Of a stretch of 64,000 nt of DNA, positions 55,437 to 63,961 are shown in pieces. Every line of letters starts with the position of its first letter. Position 1 is the stretch's first letter. Under the pieces are notes generated by a model that worked only from the letters and a program-made list of their open reading frames with translations, had not been told where the DNA came from and did no database searches. Source of the stretch: Streptomyces sp. 549. Its GTDB lineage: Bacteria > Actinomycetota > Actinomycetes > Streptomycetales > Streptomycetaceae. The DNA lies in NCBI RefSeq assembly GCF_030124175.1, contig NZ_JASKMT010000005.1, positions 186,001-250,000 on the forward strand, read 5' to 3'. The position numbers and the translations under genes are program-made.

Positions 55437-56378
55437 GTGACGACACCCTCCGATGGCGCCGCCCCCCGGCTGATGCTCCTCGACACCGCGTCCCTGTACT
55501 TCCGCGCCTACTTCGGCGTGCCGGAGTCCGTCCGCGCACCCGACGGCACCCCGGTGAACGCGGTCCGCGGCCTGCTGGACTTCATCGCCCGACTGGTACA
55601 GGACCACCGCCCGGACCACCTGGTGGCCTGCATGGACGCCGACTGGCGGCCCGCCTGGCGGGTGGCGCTCATTCCCACCTACAAGGCCCACCGGGTGGCC
55701 GAGCAGCACGACGGCGGCCCCGACACCGAGGAGACCCCGGACACCCTGGCGCCGCAGGTGCCGATCATCGAGGCGGTGCTGGACGCCCTCGGCATCGCCC
55801 GGGTGGGCGTACCCGGCTACGAGGCCGACGACGTGATCGGCACCCTGAGCCGCCGTGCCGCCGGACCGGTGGACATCGTCACCGGCGACCGGGACCTCTT
55901 CCAGCTGGTGGACGACACCGCCGGGGTGCGGGTGCTCTACCCGGTGAAGGGCGTGGGCACACTGGCCGTCTTCGACGAGGACGCGCTGCGGGACAAGTAC
56001 GGGGTGGACGGCGCCGGTTACACGGACCTGTCGCTGCTGCGCGGCGACCCGAGCGACGGCCTGCCCGGTGTCCCCGGTGTGGGCGAGAAGACGGCGGCGA
56101 AGCTGCTCGCGCAGTTCGGCGACCTGGCCGGCATCATGGCCGCCGTCGACGATCCCGCGAGTCGGCTGACGCCCGCGCAGCGCAGGCGGCTGGACGAGTC
56201 CCGCCCCTATCTGGCGGTCGCACCGCAGGTCGTCCGGGTGGCGGACGCCCTCACCCTGCCGCCCTTCGACCCGGAGTTGCCGGGCCGGCCCGCCGACCCG
56301 GAGGCGGTGGCGGCGCTGGGCAGCCGCTGGGGACTGGGAGGTTCGTTGCAGCGGGTGGTGACCACTCTCGCCTCATAG
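55437..56378 (+). CDS. 5'-3' exonuclease (FEN/PolI-type)
   Basis: This 313-residue protein matches the PolI 5'-nuclease domain as a stand-alone enzyme. Acidic metal ligands are visible in LLDTASLYFRAY, ACMDADWRPAWR, YEADDVIGTL and VTGDRDLFQL, followed by the helix-hairpin-helix DGLPGVPGVGEKTAAKLL. It should act on flaps and RNA primers. GTG 55437 is used; ATG 55473 is also possible and keeps all motifs. CATGAT close upstream suggests a near-leaderless message. Confidence 0.9.
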   Translation: MTTPSDGAAPRLMLLDTASLYFRAYFGVPESVRAPDGTPVNAVRGLLDFIARLVQDHRPDHLVACMDADWRPAWRVALIPTYKAHRVAEQHDGGPDTEETPDTLAPQVPIIEAVLDALGIARVGVPGYEADDVIGTLSRRAAGPVDIVTGDRDLFQLVDDTAGVRVLYPVKGVGTLAVFDEDALRDKYGVDGAGYTDLSLLRGDPSDGLPGVPGVGEKTAAKLLAQFGDLAGIMAAVDDPASRLTPAQRRRLDESRPYLAVAPQVVRVADALTLPPFDPELPGRPADPEAVAALGSRWGLGGSLQRVVTTLAS

Positions 56379-56414
56379 AGCCGCTCCCGCCTCGCAGCCC
56401 CATCCGACGGACTG

Positions 56415-56438
56415 CTAGGTTAGGGTCACCTAACCTAG
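56415..56438 (+). promoter_or_regulatory. Double iron box of the siderophore-interacting protein gene
   Basis: CTAGGTTAGG (56415-56424) and CCTAACCTAG (56429-56438) are exact inverted arms around GTCA. Two overlapping DmdR/IdeR-like 19-bp sites can be read, one on each strand. It lies 19-42 bp before the start codon. Confidence 0.88.
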
Positions 56439-56456
56439 CAGTGCCCGGGAGGTACC

Positions 56457-57314
56457 GTGCCAGAGCGACCGGCCCGCAACAAGCCCCGCGTCCGCAGGGC
56501 GACCGTACTCCGGACCCAGCAGCTCAGCCCGCACATGGTCCGGGTGGTGCTGACCGGACCCGAGCTGGAGGGCTTCCCCGTCGGCGGGCACAGCGACGCC
56601 TACGTCAAGCTGGTGTTCCCCCGCCCCGGCACCGAGCTGCCCGAGCCGTTCGACCTGGCACAGGTCCGCGAGGAGCTGCCCCGGCACCGGTGGCCGGTGA
56701 CCCGCACCTACACGGTGCGCCGTTGGGACGCCCAGACCGCCGAGCTCACACTCGACTTCGTGGTGCACGGCGAGGAGGGCATTGCCGGCCCCTGGGCGGC
56801 GGGTGCCAAACCGGGCGACGTGGTGCACCTGCTGGGCCCCGGCGGCGGTTACGCACCGAGCCGGGAGTCCGACTGGCACCTGCTCGCCGGCGACGAGAGC
56901 GCACTGCCGGCGATCGCCGCCGCCCTGGACCGGCTTCCGGCGGACGCTTCCGCCCGGGTCCTGATCGAGGTGGCGGGACCGGCGGAGGAGCAGCGGCTCA
57001 CCGCCCCGCCCGGCGCCGAGGTGGTGTGGCTGCACCGCGAGGGCGCCCCGCCCGGTCGCCTGCTGGTGGACGCCGTGCGGGCGCTGGACTTCCCCGAAGG
57101 CCGGGTCCAGGCCTTCGTGCACGGAGAGGCCGGCTTCGTGAAGGAGTTGCGGCGCCACCTGCGACTGGACCGCAACCTGCCCCGCGAGCTGCTGTCGGTC
57201 TCGGGCTACTGGCGGGCCGGCCACGACGAGGACGGCTGGCAGGCGTCCAAATCCCAGTGGAACGCCCAGGTCGAGGCCGAGCAGGAGACAGCGGCGACGC
57301 CGGCCGCCCCCTGA
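56457..57314 (+). CDS. Siderophore-interacting protein (ferric-siderophore reductase)
   Basis: This 285-residue SIP-family flavoprotein has an N-terminal FAD-binding barrel with RTYTVRRWDAQTAELTLDF and a C-terminal NAD(P)H domain (LLAGDESALPAIAA, VSGYWRAGHDEDGW). It reduces ferric siderophores to release iron in the cytoplasm. GTG 56457 follows GGGAGGTACC. The double iron box shows iron-regulated expression together with the ABC operon 3 kb away. Confidence 0.93.
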   Translation: MPERPARNKPRVRRATVLRTQQLSPHMVRVVLTGPELEGFPVGGHSDAYVKLVFPRPGTELPEPFDLAQVREELPRHRWPVTRTYTVRRWDAQTAELTLDFVVHGEEGIAGPWAAGAKPGDVVHLLGPGGGYAPSRESDWHLLAGDESALPAIAAALDRLPADASARVLIEVAGPAEEQRLTAPPGAEVVWLHREGAPPGRLLVDAVRALDFPEGRVQAFVHGEAGFVKELRRHLRLDRNLPRELLSVSGYWRAGHDEDGWQASKSQWNAQVEAEQETAATPAAP

Positions 57315-57395
57315 CCGCTCGACCGGCTCCCGACCGCGTCGCACTGCCTCTCACCCCGCCGCCCTGGCCGCACCGAAACCAGCCCCGCCAAGGGC

Positions 57396-58076
57396 TCAGC
57401 AGTCGTCGGCGGGCGGCGCCGCGCGCGGAACGCCTTCGCCGAACTGCCCGGCGGAGGCGTTCCGCTGGGCCAGCCGGCGCAGCGCGCCCAGCGCGCTGTC
57501 ACCCAGCAGCGTGCCGACCACCACGGCCTCGGCCATCGCCGCCGTGGACCCGACGTCCGCCACCGAGGCCAGATCCGCACGGGCGATGAGTTCGCTCGCG
57601 GCCGCGTACTCCTCCAACCGGTCCGCGAAGGACGTGTATCCCAACCGGTGCATCGCCGCGATCGCCTCGACGAGCACCCGGGCGGACGGGTGCTCGGAAG
57701 ACACTGCCCAGCCGAGCCCGTCGAGCAGGGCGGTCACCCGCCCGGCCGCCGCCCGGTGGGCCTCGTCCAGCTCTCCCCCGCCGTTCGCCCCGTCCGGTAC
57801 CGGGCGGGTGATGCTGTGCTGCACCACACCGAGCGCCTTGTGCACGGGCCGGTCGGCCTCCGACACCGCCTGCACGACCTCGCGCACCCGGCCGACGGAG
57901 ACGCCGCCGACCTCGATGAGCGCCCGGATCAGCCGCAGTCGGCGCTCGTGCTCGGCGCCGTAGCTGGCCTGGTTCGGCCGGCTCAGCTCTCCGGGCGGCA
58001 GCAGTCCCTCGCGGACGTAGTACTTGATCGTGGGCACGGACACGCCGGTCCGCCTGCTGAGTTCACCGATGCGCAT
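57396..58076 (-). CDS. MerR family transcriptional regulator
   Basis: This 226-residue regulator has a MerR winged helix at its start (MRIGELSRRTGVSVPTIKYY with wing EHERRLRLIRALIEVGGVSVG). The C-terminal half is helical (VTALLDGLGWAVSSEHPSARVLVEAI, ALRRLAQRNASAGQ) and lacks metal-binding cysteines, so it probably binds an organic effector. ATG 58076 is set by the conserved start. Multiple ATGGATAG half-sites lie upstream. Confidence 0.9.
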   Translation of the reverse strand: MRIGELSRRTGVSVPTIKYYVREGLLPPGELSRPNQASYGAEHERRLRLIRALIEVGGVSVGRVREVVQAVSEADRPVHKALGVVQHSITRPVPDGANGGGELDEAHRAAAGRVTALLDGLGWAVSSEHPSARVLVEAIAAMHRLGYTSFADRLEEYAAASELIARADLASVADVGSTAAMAEAVVVGTLLGDSALGALRRLAQRNASAGQFGEGVPRAAPPADDC

Positions 58077-58137
58077 GCAGTGATCATCCCCGGCCGGCGC
58101 CGACGAGGCGAGTGCCCTTGTGTACCCGCTCGACACT

Positions 58138-58181
58138 ATGGATAGTACCCCTATCCATTAACGGATACTTCTACTATCCAT
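58138..58181. promoter_or_regulatory. Array of ATGGATAG half-sites upstream of the MerR gene
   Basis: ATGGATAG (58138-58145) and CTATCCAT (58151-58158) form a perfect 8-bp inverted repeat with a 5-base centre. GGATA (58163-58167) and CTATCCAT (58174-58181) add a second dyad. This AT-rich cluster stands out from the GC-rich surroundings and is a likely autoregulatory operator. Confidence 0.7.
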
Positions 58182-58187
58182 TCAGCT

Positions 58188-58217
58188 GCCGGTCCCGCCA
58201 CGGGGTGCGGGACCGGC
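58188..58217 (-). terminator. Helicase terminator, 11-bp perfect hairpin
   Basis: GCCGGTCCCGC (58188-58198) and its exact complement (58207-58217) flank an 8-base loop, 14 bp past the helicase stop. Confidence 0.8.
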
Positions 58218-58231
58218 GCCCGGGCCGCCCG

Positions 58232-61051
58232 TCAGCCGACGGAGGAGTAGGCGACAACACCGCGGCGCATCGCCTCGACCGCCTTGCGGGCGTTCGCCGA
58301 CACCGTGCTCCCCTCGGGAGCGGCGGCGGCGAGCTGGCCCAGCACGTCGATGACCTGCTTGCACCAGCGCACGAAGTCACCAGCCGGCATCTCGGCCTCG
58401 CGCAGCACCGCGTCCAGCTCGTGCCCCTCCGCCCAGCGGTAGGTGGCCCAGGCGAACCCGAGATCGGGCTCGCGCTGGCCGACGCCCTCGGCCTGGTTGA
58501 TGCGGTGCTGCTCCTCCAGCGCGTCCAAGCGCCCCCAGATGTGCACCATCTCGCCGAGCGCCGTCCGGGCCGCACCACCGGGCACCTTCGGCGGCATCGC
58601 GTCGTCTGCCGAGCGGGCCTCGTAGACCAGCGCGGAGGCGCAGGCCGCCAGCTCGGCGGGCGGCAGGCCGTCCCACACCCCTTCCCGCAGGCACTCGGCC
58701 GCCAGCAGGTCCAGCTCGCCGTAGAGCCGGGCCAGCCGCTTGCCGTCCTCGGTGACCTCGTCGCCTCGCAGGTACGCAAGGTCCGACAGCAGTGCGTACA
58801 CCCGGTCGAAGGTGCGGGCGATGGTGTTCGTCCGGCCCTCGATGCGCCGCTCCAGCTGGCGGGTGTCGCGGGTCAGCCGGTGGTAGCGCTCGGCCCAGCG
58901 GGCGTGGTCCTCCCGCTCGTCGCAGCCGTGGCACGGGTGGGCCCGGATCTCCGTCCGCAGCCGTGCCAGCTCGGCGTCGTCGGCAGCCGCCGCACGCTGC
59001 TGCTTGCGGCGGCGCTGCGGCGATGCGCCGTCCAGGGCCGCGCCCGCCCGGCTGCGCAGAGTCGAGGCGAGATCCCGGCGCGACTGCGGGCTGCGGGCGT
59101 TGAACGACTTCGGGACGCGCATCCGGTCCAGCGCCTCCACGGGCACGGGGAAGTCGATGCCGGCCAGCCGCTTCACCTGGCGCTGCGCGGTGAGCACCAG
59201 CGGCCGCGGCCCGTCGTGCACTTCGTGGCCCCCGTGGCCGGGGCTGCGCCCGGCGGGCAGACCCGGGTCGAGCACCAGGGCGAGACCGGCGTACTTGCCG
59301 GTGGGCACCTCGATGATGTCGCCCGCCCGGAGCTTCTCCAGGGACGCCGCCGACTGCGCCCGGCGCTGCACCACGCCCTGCTTGGCGAGTTCCGTCTCCC
59401 GGTCCTTCAGCTTGCGGCGCAGCCGCGCGTACTCCTCGAAGTCGCCCAGGTGGCAGGTCATGGCCTCGCGGTAACCGGCCACGCCCTCCTCGTTCTTCTG
59501 CACCTGGCGCGAGATGCCGACCACCGAGCGGTCGGCCTGGAACTGTGCGAAGGACGTCTCCAGCAACTCGCGTGAGCGGTGCCGGCCGAACTGGCCGACC
59601 AGGTTGACGGCCATGTTGTACGACGGCCGGAAGGAGGACCGCAGCGGATAGGTGCGGGTACCGGCCAGACCGGCGAGCGCGCCCGGGTCCATGCCTCGCT
59701 GCCAGAGCACCACGGCGTGGCCCTCGACGTCGATGCCGCGCCGCCCGGCCCGCCCGGTCAGCTGGGTGAACTCGCCGGGGGTGATGTCGGCGTGCTGCTC
59801 GCCGTTCCACTTCACGAGCTTCTCCAGCACCACCGAGCGGGCGGGCATGTTGATGCCCAGCGCCAGCGTCTCGGTGGCGAAGACCGCCTTCACCAGGCCG
59901 AGGGTGAACAGCTCCTCCACGACCTCCTTGAAGGTCGGCAGCATGCCGGCGTGGTGGGCGGCGATGCCCCGCTCCAGCCCCTCCAGCCACTCGAAGTAGC
60001 CCAGGACGTGCAGGTCCTCGTCGGGGATGGAGGCGGTGCGGCGCTCGGTGATCTCCCTGACCCGCTCGCGCTCGGCGGTGTTGTTGAGCCGCATGCCCGC
60101 GTACAGGCACTGCTGCACCGCGGCCTCGCAGCCGGCCCGGCTGAAGACGAAGGTGATGACGGGCAGCAGGCCCTGAGAGTCCAGCCGGTCGATCACCTCG
60201 GGACGGCTCGGCGTCCAGATCCGGGACCGCTGACGGCGTTCACGCTCGCGGTCCGCCTCCCGCACGTCCCGGCCGCGTCGCCGCTCCCGCGGCCCGGCCA
60301 CCCGGCTGTTCTCCATCCGGGCCATCCGCACCAGGTCCGGGTTGACCTCGCGCTTTCCGCCCTTCTCCTCGAACAGGTCGTACAGCCGCCGGCCGGCCAG
60401 CACGTGCTGCCACAGCGGGACCGGGCGGTGCTCGGAGACGATCACCTGGGTGTCGCCGCGCACGGTGTCCAGCCAGTCCCCGAACTCCTCCGCGTTGGAG
60501 ACCGTCGCGGAGAGGGACACCAGGGTCACCGAGTCGGGCAGGTGGATGATCACTTCCTCCCACACGGCGCCGCGGAACCGGTCGGAGAGGTAGTGCACCT
60601 CGTCCATGACCACGTAGCCCAGGCCGCGCAGCGCCTGCGAGCCGGCGTACAGCATGTTCCGCAGGACCTCGGTGGTCATCACGATCACCGGCGCGTCCGC
60701 GTTGACGCTGTTGTCGCCGGTGAGCAGCCCGACCTGTGCGGCACCGTACCGCTTCACCAGGTCGTTGAACTTCTGGTTGGACAGCGCCTTGATCGGCGTG
60801 GTGTAGAAGCACTTGCGGCCCTGGGTGAGGGCCAGGTGGACGGCGAACTCGCCGACGATCGTCTTTCCGGAACCGGTCGGTGCGGCGACCAGCACGCCCT
60901 TACCCGACTCCAGCGCCCTGCAGGCGTCGAGCTGGAAGGGGTCGAGCTCGAAGTCGTACATCTCGCGGAAAGGGGCCAGCGCGGTGGCCTGCTCGGCTGC
61001 GCGCCGACGGGCGGCGGCGTAGCTCTCGGCAGGGGACATGTCCTCGGTCAT
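58232..61051 (-). CDS. helY: DEAD/DEAH-box helicase (HelY/Mtr4-like)
   Basis: This 939-residue Ski2/Mtr4-like RNA helicase has Walker A APTGSGKT (near residue 57), motif II DEVH, SAT, and motif VI LTGRAGRRGID. The C-terminal half carries the DSHCT domain (ALYGELDLLAAECLREGVWDGLPPAELAA). It is the actinobacterial HelY, expected to unwind structured RNA. It lies downstream of tatC with a 143-bp gap and its own ATG (61051). Confidence 0.93.
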   Translation of the reverse strand: MTEDMSPAESYAAARRRAAEQATALAPFREMYDFELDPFQLDACRALESGKGVLVAAPTGSGKTIVGEFAVHLALTQGRKCFYTTPIKALSNQKFNDLVKRYGAAQVGLLTGDNSVNADAPVIVMTTEVLRNMLYAGSQALRGLGYVVMDEVHYLSDRFRGAVWEEVIIHLPDSVTLVSLSATVSNAEEFGDWLDTVRGDTQVIVSEHRPVPLWQHVLAGRRLYDLFEEKGGKREVNPDLVRMARMENSRVAGPRERRRGRDVREADRERERRQRSRIWTPSRPEVIDRLDSQGLLPVITFVFSRAGCEAAVQQCLYAGMRLNNTAERERVREITERRTASIPDEDLHVLGYFEWLEGLERGIAAHHAGMLPTFKEVVEELFTLGLVKAVFATETLALGINMPARSVVLEKLVKWNGEQHADITPGEFTQLTGRAGRRGIDVEGHAVVLWQRGMDPGALAGLAGTRTYPLRSSFRPSYNMAVNLVGQFGRHRSRELLETSFAQFQADRSVVGISRQVQKNEEGVAGYREAMTCHLGDFEEYARLRRKLKDRETELAKQGVVQRRAQSAASLEKLRAGDIIEVPTGKYAGLALVLDPGLPAGRSPGHGGHEVHDGPRPLVLTAQRQVKRLAGIDFPVPVEALDRMRVPKSFNARSPQSRRDLASTLRSRAGAALDGASPQRRRKQQRAAAADDAELARLRTEIRAHPCHGCDEREDHARWAERYHRLTRDTRQLERRIEGRTNTIARTFDRVYALLSDLAYLRGDEVTEDGKRLARLYGELDLLAAECLREGVWDGLPPAELAACASALVYEARSADDAMPPKVPGGAARTALGEMVHIWGRLDALEEQHRINQAEGVGQREPDLGFAWATYRWAEGHELDAVLREAEMPAGDFVRWCKQVIDVLGQLAAAAPEGSTVSANARKAVEAMRRGVVAYSSVG

Positions 61052-61117
61052 CGTGGACCGAGCCTACCGGCCACCCCCGACAACCCACACGATCTTTACC
61101 GGCGCCCCGCCACGCCG

Positions 61118-61149
61118 GCGCCCCACGGCCGGAGCGGCACGCGGGGCGC
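61118..61149 (-). terminator. Possible tatC terminator
   Basis: GCGCCCC (61118-61124) can pair with GGGGCGC (61143-61149) around an 18-base, internally structured loop, between tatC and the helicase start. Confidence 0.45.
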
Positions 61150-61194
61150 GTCGGGTGAGCGGGTGGGACGGGCGCGGAGCCCGGGGCCGGCCGG

Positions 61195-62121
61195 TCAGGT
61201 CGCGTCGTCGTAGCCGCCGCGGCGCGGGATGCCGTCGTCGCCCTGCTGCTCGGTGAGCGGGCCGCTCGGGGCCACCGGCTCCGGGGTCAGGTCCAGGTCG
61301 GACGCCTCGTTGTCGCTGATCGCGGCCTCGGTGTCCCGGGCCAGCCGGCGGCGGTCGTTGAAGAGCGAGAAGGCGACCGCGCCGAAGTACAGGGCGGTGA
61401 TGGGTACGGCCAGTACCAGCATGGACAGCGGGTCGGTCGGGGTGACGACCGCGGCGAACACGGCGATGCCCATGACCATGCCCCGCCACCAGCTGAGCAT
61501 GCGCTGCCCGGTCAGCACCCCGCCGAGGTTCAGCAGGACGAGCACCAGGGGAAGCTGGAAGGCCAGGCCGAAGGCGAGCACCAGCTTGACCGAGATGTCG
61601 ACCATGTCGTCGACGGTGATCAGGTTGGTCGAGCCGTCGAGGCTGAAGCTGAGCAGCACCGGCACGGCGTGCGGCAGCACCCACCACGCGAGGTAGGCGC
61701 CGACCAGGAACAGCGGGGTGCCGAAGGCCACCGTGGACAGCGCGTACTTCTTCTCGTTCCGGTGCAGGCCGGGAGCGAGAAACGCCCACATCTGGTAGAG
61801 CCAGACCGGCGCGGCGGCCACCAGGGCGGCGATCAGCGCCACCTTGACGTAGGTGGTGAAGGGCGAAGTGAGGCCGATCTGGGAGAGCACGGCGCATCGA
61901 CCGCCCTGCCGGGCCGCCTCCGCCTCCGTGGCGCAGACAGGCACGGGGTCGGTGATGAACTCCCCGATGTCCTTGGCGAAGAACAGGGCGACGATCATCA
62001 GCGGCACGATGGCCAGCAGCGCCTTGACCAGCCTGTTGCGCAGCTCCCGCAGATGCTCGACCAGAGGCATCCGGCCCTCGGGATCGCTGGGCTCGGCCTT
62101 CTTGCGGGCGGACTTGAGCAA
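61195..62121 (-). CDS. tatC: Sec-independent protein translocase TatC
   Basis: This 308-residue TatC has six membrane segments and the cytoplasmic motif MPLVEHLRELRNRLVKAL that reads twin-arginine signals. A loop FITDPVPVCATEAEAARQGGRC carries two cysteines. It forms the receptor complex with TatB/TatA. The start is TTG 62121 (AGGA upstream), which gives the conserved MLKSARK N-terminus; ATG 62070 would remove the first 17 residues. A charged C-terminal tail extends past the last helix. Confidence 0.94.
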   Translation of the reverse strand: MLKSARKKAEPSDPEGRMPLVEHLRELRNRLVKALLAIVPLMIVALFFAKDIGEFITDPVPVCATEAEAARQGGRCAVLSQIGLTSPFTTYVKVALIAALVAAAPVWLYQMWAFLAPGLHRNEKKYALSTVAFGTPLFLVGAYLAWWVLPHAVPVLLSFSLDGSTNLITVDDMVDISVKLVLAFGLAFQLPLVLVLLNLGGVLTGQRMLSWWRGMVMGIAVFAAVVTPTDPLSMLVLAVPITALYFGAVAFSLFNDRRRLARDTEAAISDNEASDLDLTPEPVAPSGPLTEQQGDDGIPRRGGYDDAT

Positions 62122-62198
62122 CCCACGTCCTCGTCTCGTGGGGCGGCCGGCTGGCGGCGCGGCGGCCCGGAACCTGTGGTGTGAACCGAGTGGGCCGG

Positions 62199-62480
62199 TC
62201 AGCCCTGGTTGGTGTGCTTCGGCTCCTCGACAGGGCGCGAGCTGCTGACGTCACCGGGGGCGGCCTTGATCGTCCGGGGCGCGGTGGTCTCCTCCGCGGT
62301 GCCGGACTTGGCGCCGTCCGCCGTGTTGCTCTCGTTCTTCATGGCCGCGGTCTCGCTCTTGAGGATGCGCAGCGACTTGCCGAGGGCACGAGCGGTGTCG
62401 GGCAGCCGCTTGGCGCCGAAGATCAGCACGATGAGGCCGATGATGATGACGAGCTGCCAGATTCCGATCTGACCGGGCAT
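62199..62480 (-). CDS. tatA: Sec-independent protein translocase TatA
   Basis: This 93-residue TatA has one membrane helix ([22 protein letters not shown]) with the FGAKRLPD hinge, an amphipathic helix ([19 protein letters not shown]) and a polar tail. It forms the translocation pore with TatC, the next gene 77 bp downstream. No tatB is in the window. Confidence 0.95.
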   Translation of the reverse strand: MPGQIGIWQLVIIIGLIVLIFGAKRLPDTARALGKSLRILKSETAAMKNESNTADGAKSGTAEETTAPRTIKAAPGDVSSSRPVEEPKHTNQG

Positions 62481-62694
62481 GAGTGCCTACCTTCTCACCG
62501 AGGCCATGTGGATGTTGCCGGGGCGGCCGTGCGGCCAGGTGTCCGACCGTCGTCCGGGCAGTCATCGTAACGCGCGGGGGTAAACACCGGGCAATGCCCG
62601 TGCGTCCCCCTGGCCACGGCTTCCCCCGCCTGGCCGTTTGGTCGCCTGTCCAGGGCCCTGAGGCCGCCGGGACGGTACGGGCGGGCCGCCGCCC

Positions 62695-62910
62695 TCAGCT
62701 GCGGCGCTGCCCGTCGGCCGGGGCTCCGGCTCGTCCGGCCAGCGGCACGGCGGCCCGTTCCAGGTCCTCCGCAGCCCGCGTGATGCGTTCCGCGCTGTCC
62801 CCGACGGCGGCCGAGAAGCGGCGGACCTCCAGGGCCACCCGTACGGCCAGCACGCCCAGCACCGCGATACCGCAGAAGGCGAGTGTGAGGAAGAACATCG
62901 GCCAGAGCAT
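62695..62910 (-). CDS. Small single-pass membrane protein
   Basis: This 71-residue protein has one N-terminal membrane helix (MFFLTLAFCGIAVLGVLAVRVAL) followed by an amphipathic helix (SAERITRAAEDLERAAVPL). Similar small genes sit between tatA and pafC in Streptomyces; the role is unknown, though the layout recalls TatB or DUF948 proteins. ATG 62910 is the shortest sensible start. Confidence 0.75.
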   Translation of the reverse strand: MLWPMFFLTLAFCGIAVLGVLAVRVALEVRRFSAAVGDSAERITRAAEDLERAAVPLAGRAGAPADGQRRS

Positions 62911-62987
62911 GGGTCGAGCGTAGCCGAGGCCCGCGGCGCCGATCGGAAGGACCCGATCGGCGCCGCCGTCGCGGCCGGTCCCGTCGG

Positions 62988-63947
62988 TCAGTGGTCGTAG
63001 GCGGCCAGTGCCGCCTGCGCCGCGCGGCGCGCGCTGTCGGCCAGCTCGGACGGCGCGGTGATCCGCCCGTCCTGCCCCAGCCGCAGGGCCAGGCGGCGCA
63101 GCGACGCCGGGTCGGGGGTGCGCAGCGTGATGCGCAGGCCGCCGTCGGGCAGTTCCTCGGCGCTGTCGTGCGGGTAGTACTCCGCGACCCAGCGTCCGCC
63201 CGGCCCCACCTCGACCACCACCTCCGGGTCGTCCGCGGAGGGCTGGACCAGGCCCTCGGACAGGTCGCGCGGGGTCACTGACGGCGGGTCTGCGGGCTCG
63301 TCGAGCAGGCGGATCTCCGCGACGCGGTCGAGCCGGAAGGTGCGCCTTGCCTCCGAGAGCCTGCACCACGCCTCCATGTAGGTGTGGCCGAGGACGAAGA
63401 GGCGGACCGGGTCCACCTCGCGTTCGGTCAGCTCGTCCCGCGCCGGGGAGTAGTAGCGCAGCCACAGGCGGCGGCGTTCGGCGATGGCCCGGTCGACGTC
63501 GGCGAAGACGCCGCCCTCGGACTCGAAGGTCACCGACAGGCGGGAGCTTGCGCCCGCGTTCTCCCCGGCGGCCGTCTCCAGCTTGGCGGTGGCCCGCAGC
63601 AGGGCCTCCCGGTCCCCGGCCCGCAGCCCCGGCAGGGTGGCGACGGCGCGGGCCGCGACGAGCAGCGCGGTGGCCTCGTCGGCGGCGAGTCGCAGCGGCT
63701 CACCGGTGGAGTCGCTGGCCTCCGCGTTGTGCCACCAGATGTGCTCGCCGTCGGTGTCGATGTCCAGCAGGTCCCCGCCGCGGAAGCTGGTGCCGCACAT
63801 CGGCAGCACGTGCAGGTCGGAGATCAGCTCGTCGGGGGTGATGCCGAAGGCGCGGGCGACCTCGTCGACCCTCGCCCCCGGGCGCTCCCGCAGGTACGTC
63901 ACCAGGGACAGCAGTCGCCTGGTCTGGTCGATGGCGTTGGCAGCCAT
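62988..63947 (-). CDS. pafC: WYL-domain regulator PafC
   Basis: This 319-residue protein has an N-terminal winged helix (about residues 5-65: VDEVARAFGITPDELISDLHVLPM) and a WYL domain (EAWCRLSEARRTFRLDRVAEI). In mycobacteria PafBC is a DNA-damage transcription activator that senses single-stranded DNA. The gene lies 14 bp from the upstream pafB partial frame, so the two are coupled. Confidence 0.9.
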   Translation of the reverse strand: MAANAIDQTRRLLSLVTYLRERPGARVDEVARAFGITPDELISDLHVLPMCGTSFRGGDLLDIDTDGEHIWWHNAEASDSTGEPLRLAADEATALLVAARAVATLPGLRAGDREALLRATAKLETAAGENAGASSRLSVTFESEGGVFADVDRAIAERRRLWLRYYSPARDELTEREVDPVRLFVLGHTYMEAWCRLSEARRTFRLDRVAEIRLLDEPADPPSVTPRDLSEGLVQPSADDPEVVVEVGPGGRWVAEYYPHDSAEELPDGGLRITLRTPDPASLRRLALRLGQDGRITAPSELADSARRAAQAALAAYDH

Positions 63948-63961
63948 GCCGGTCCTCCCCC

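Noticed and set aside
59579..61213. A plus-strand open frame of 544 codons opposite the helicase gene
   Set aside because: It is antisense to a conserved helicase with all motifs in place, and its sequence is low-complexity His/Gly/Val.
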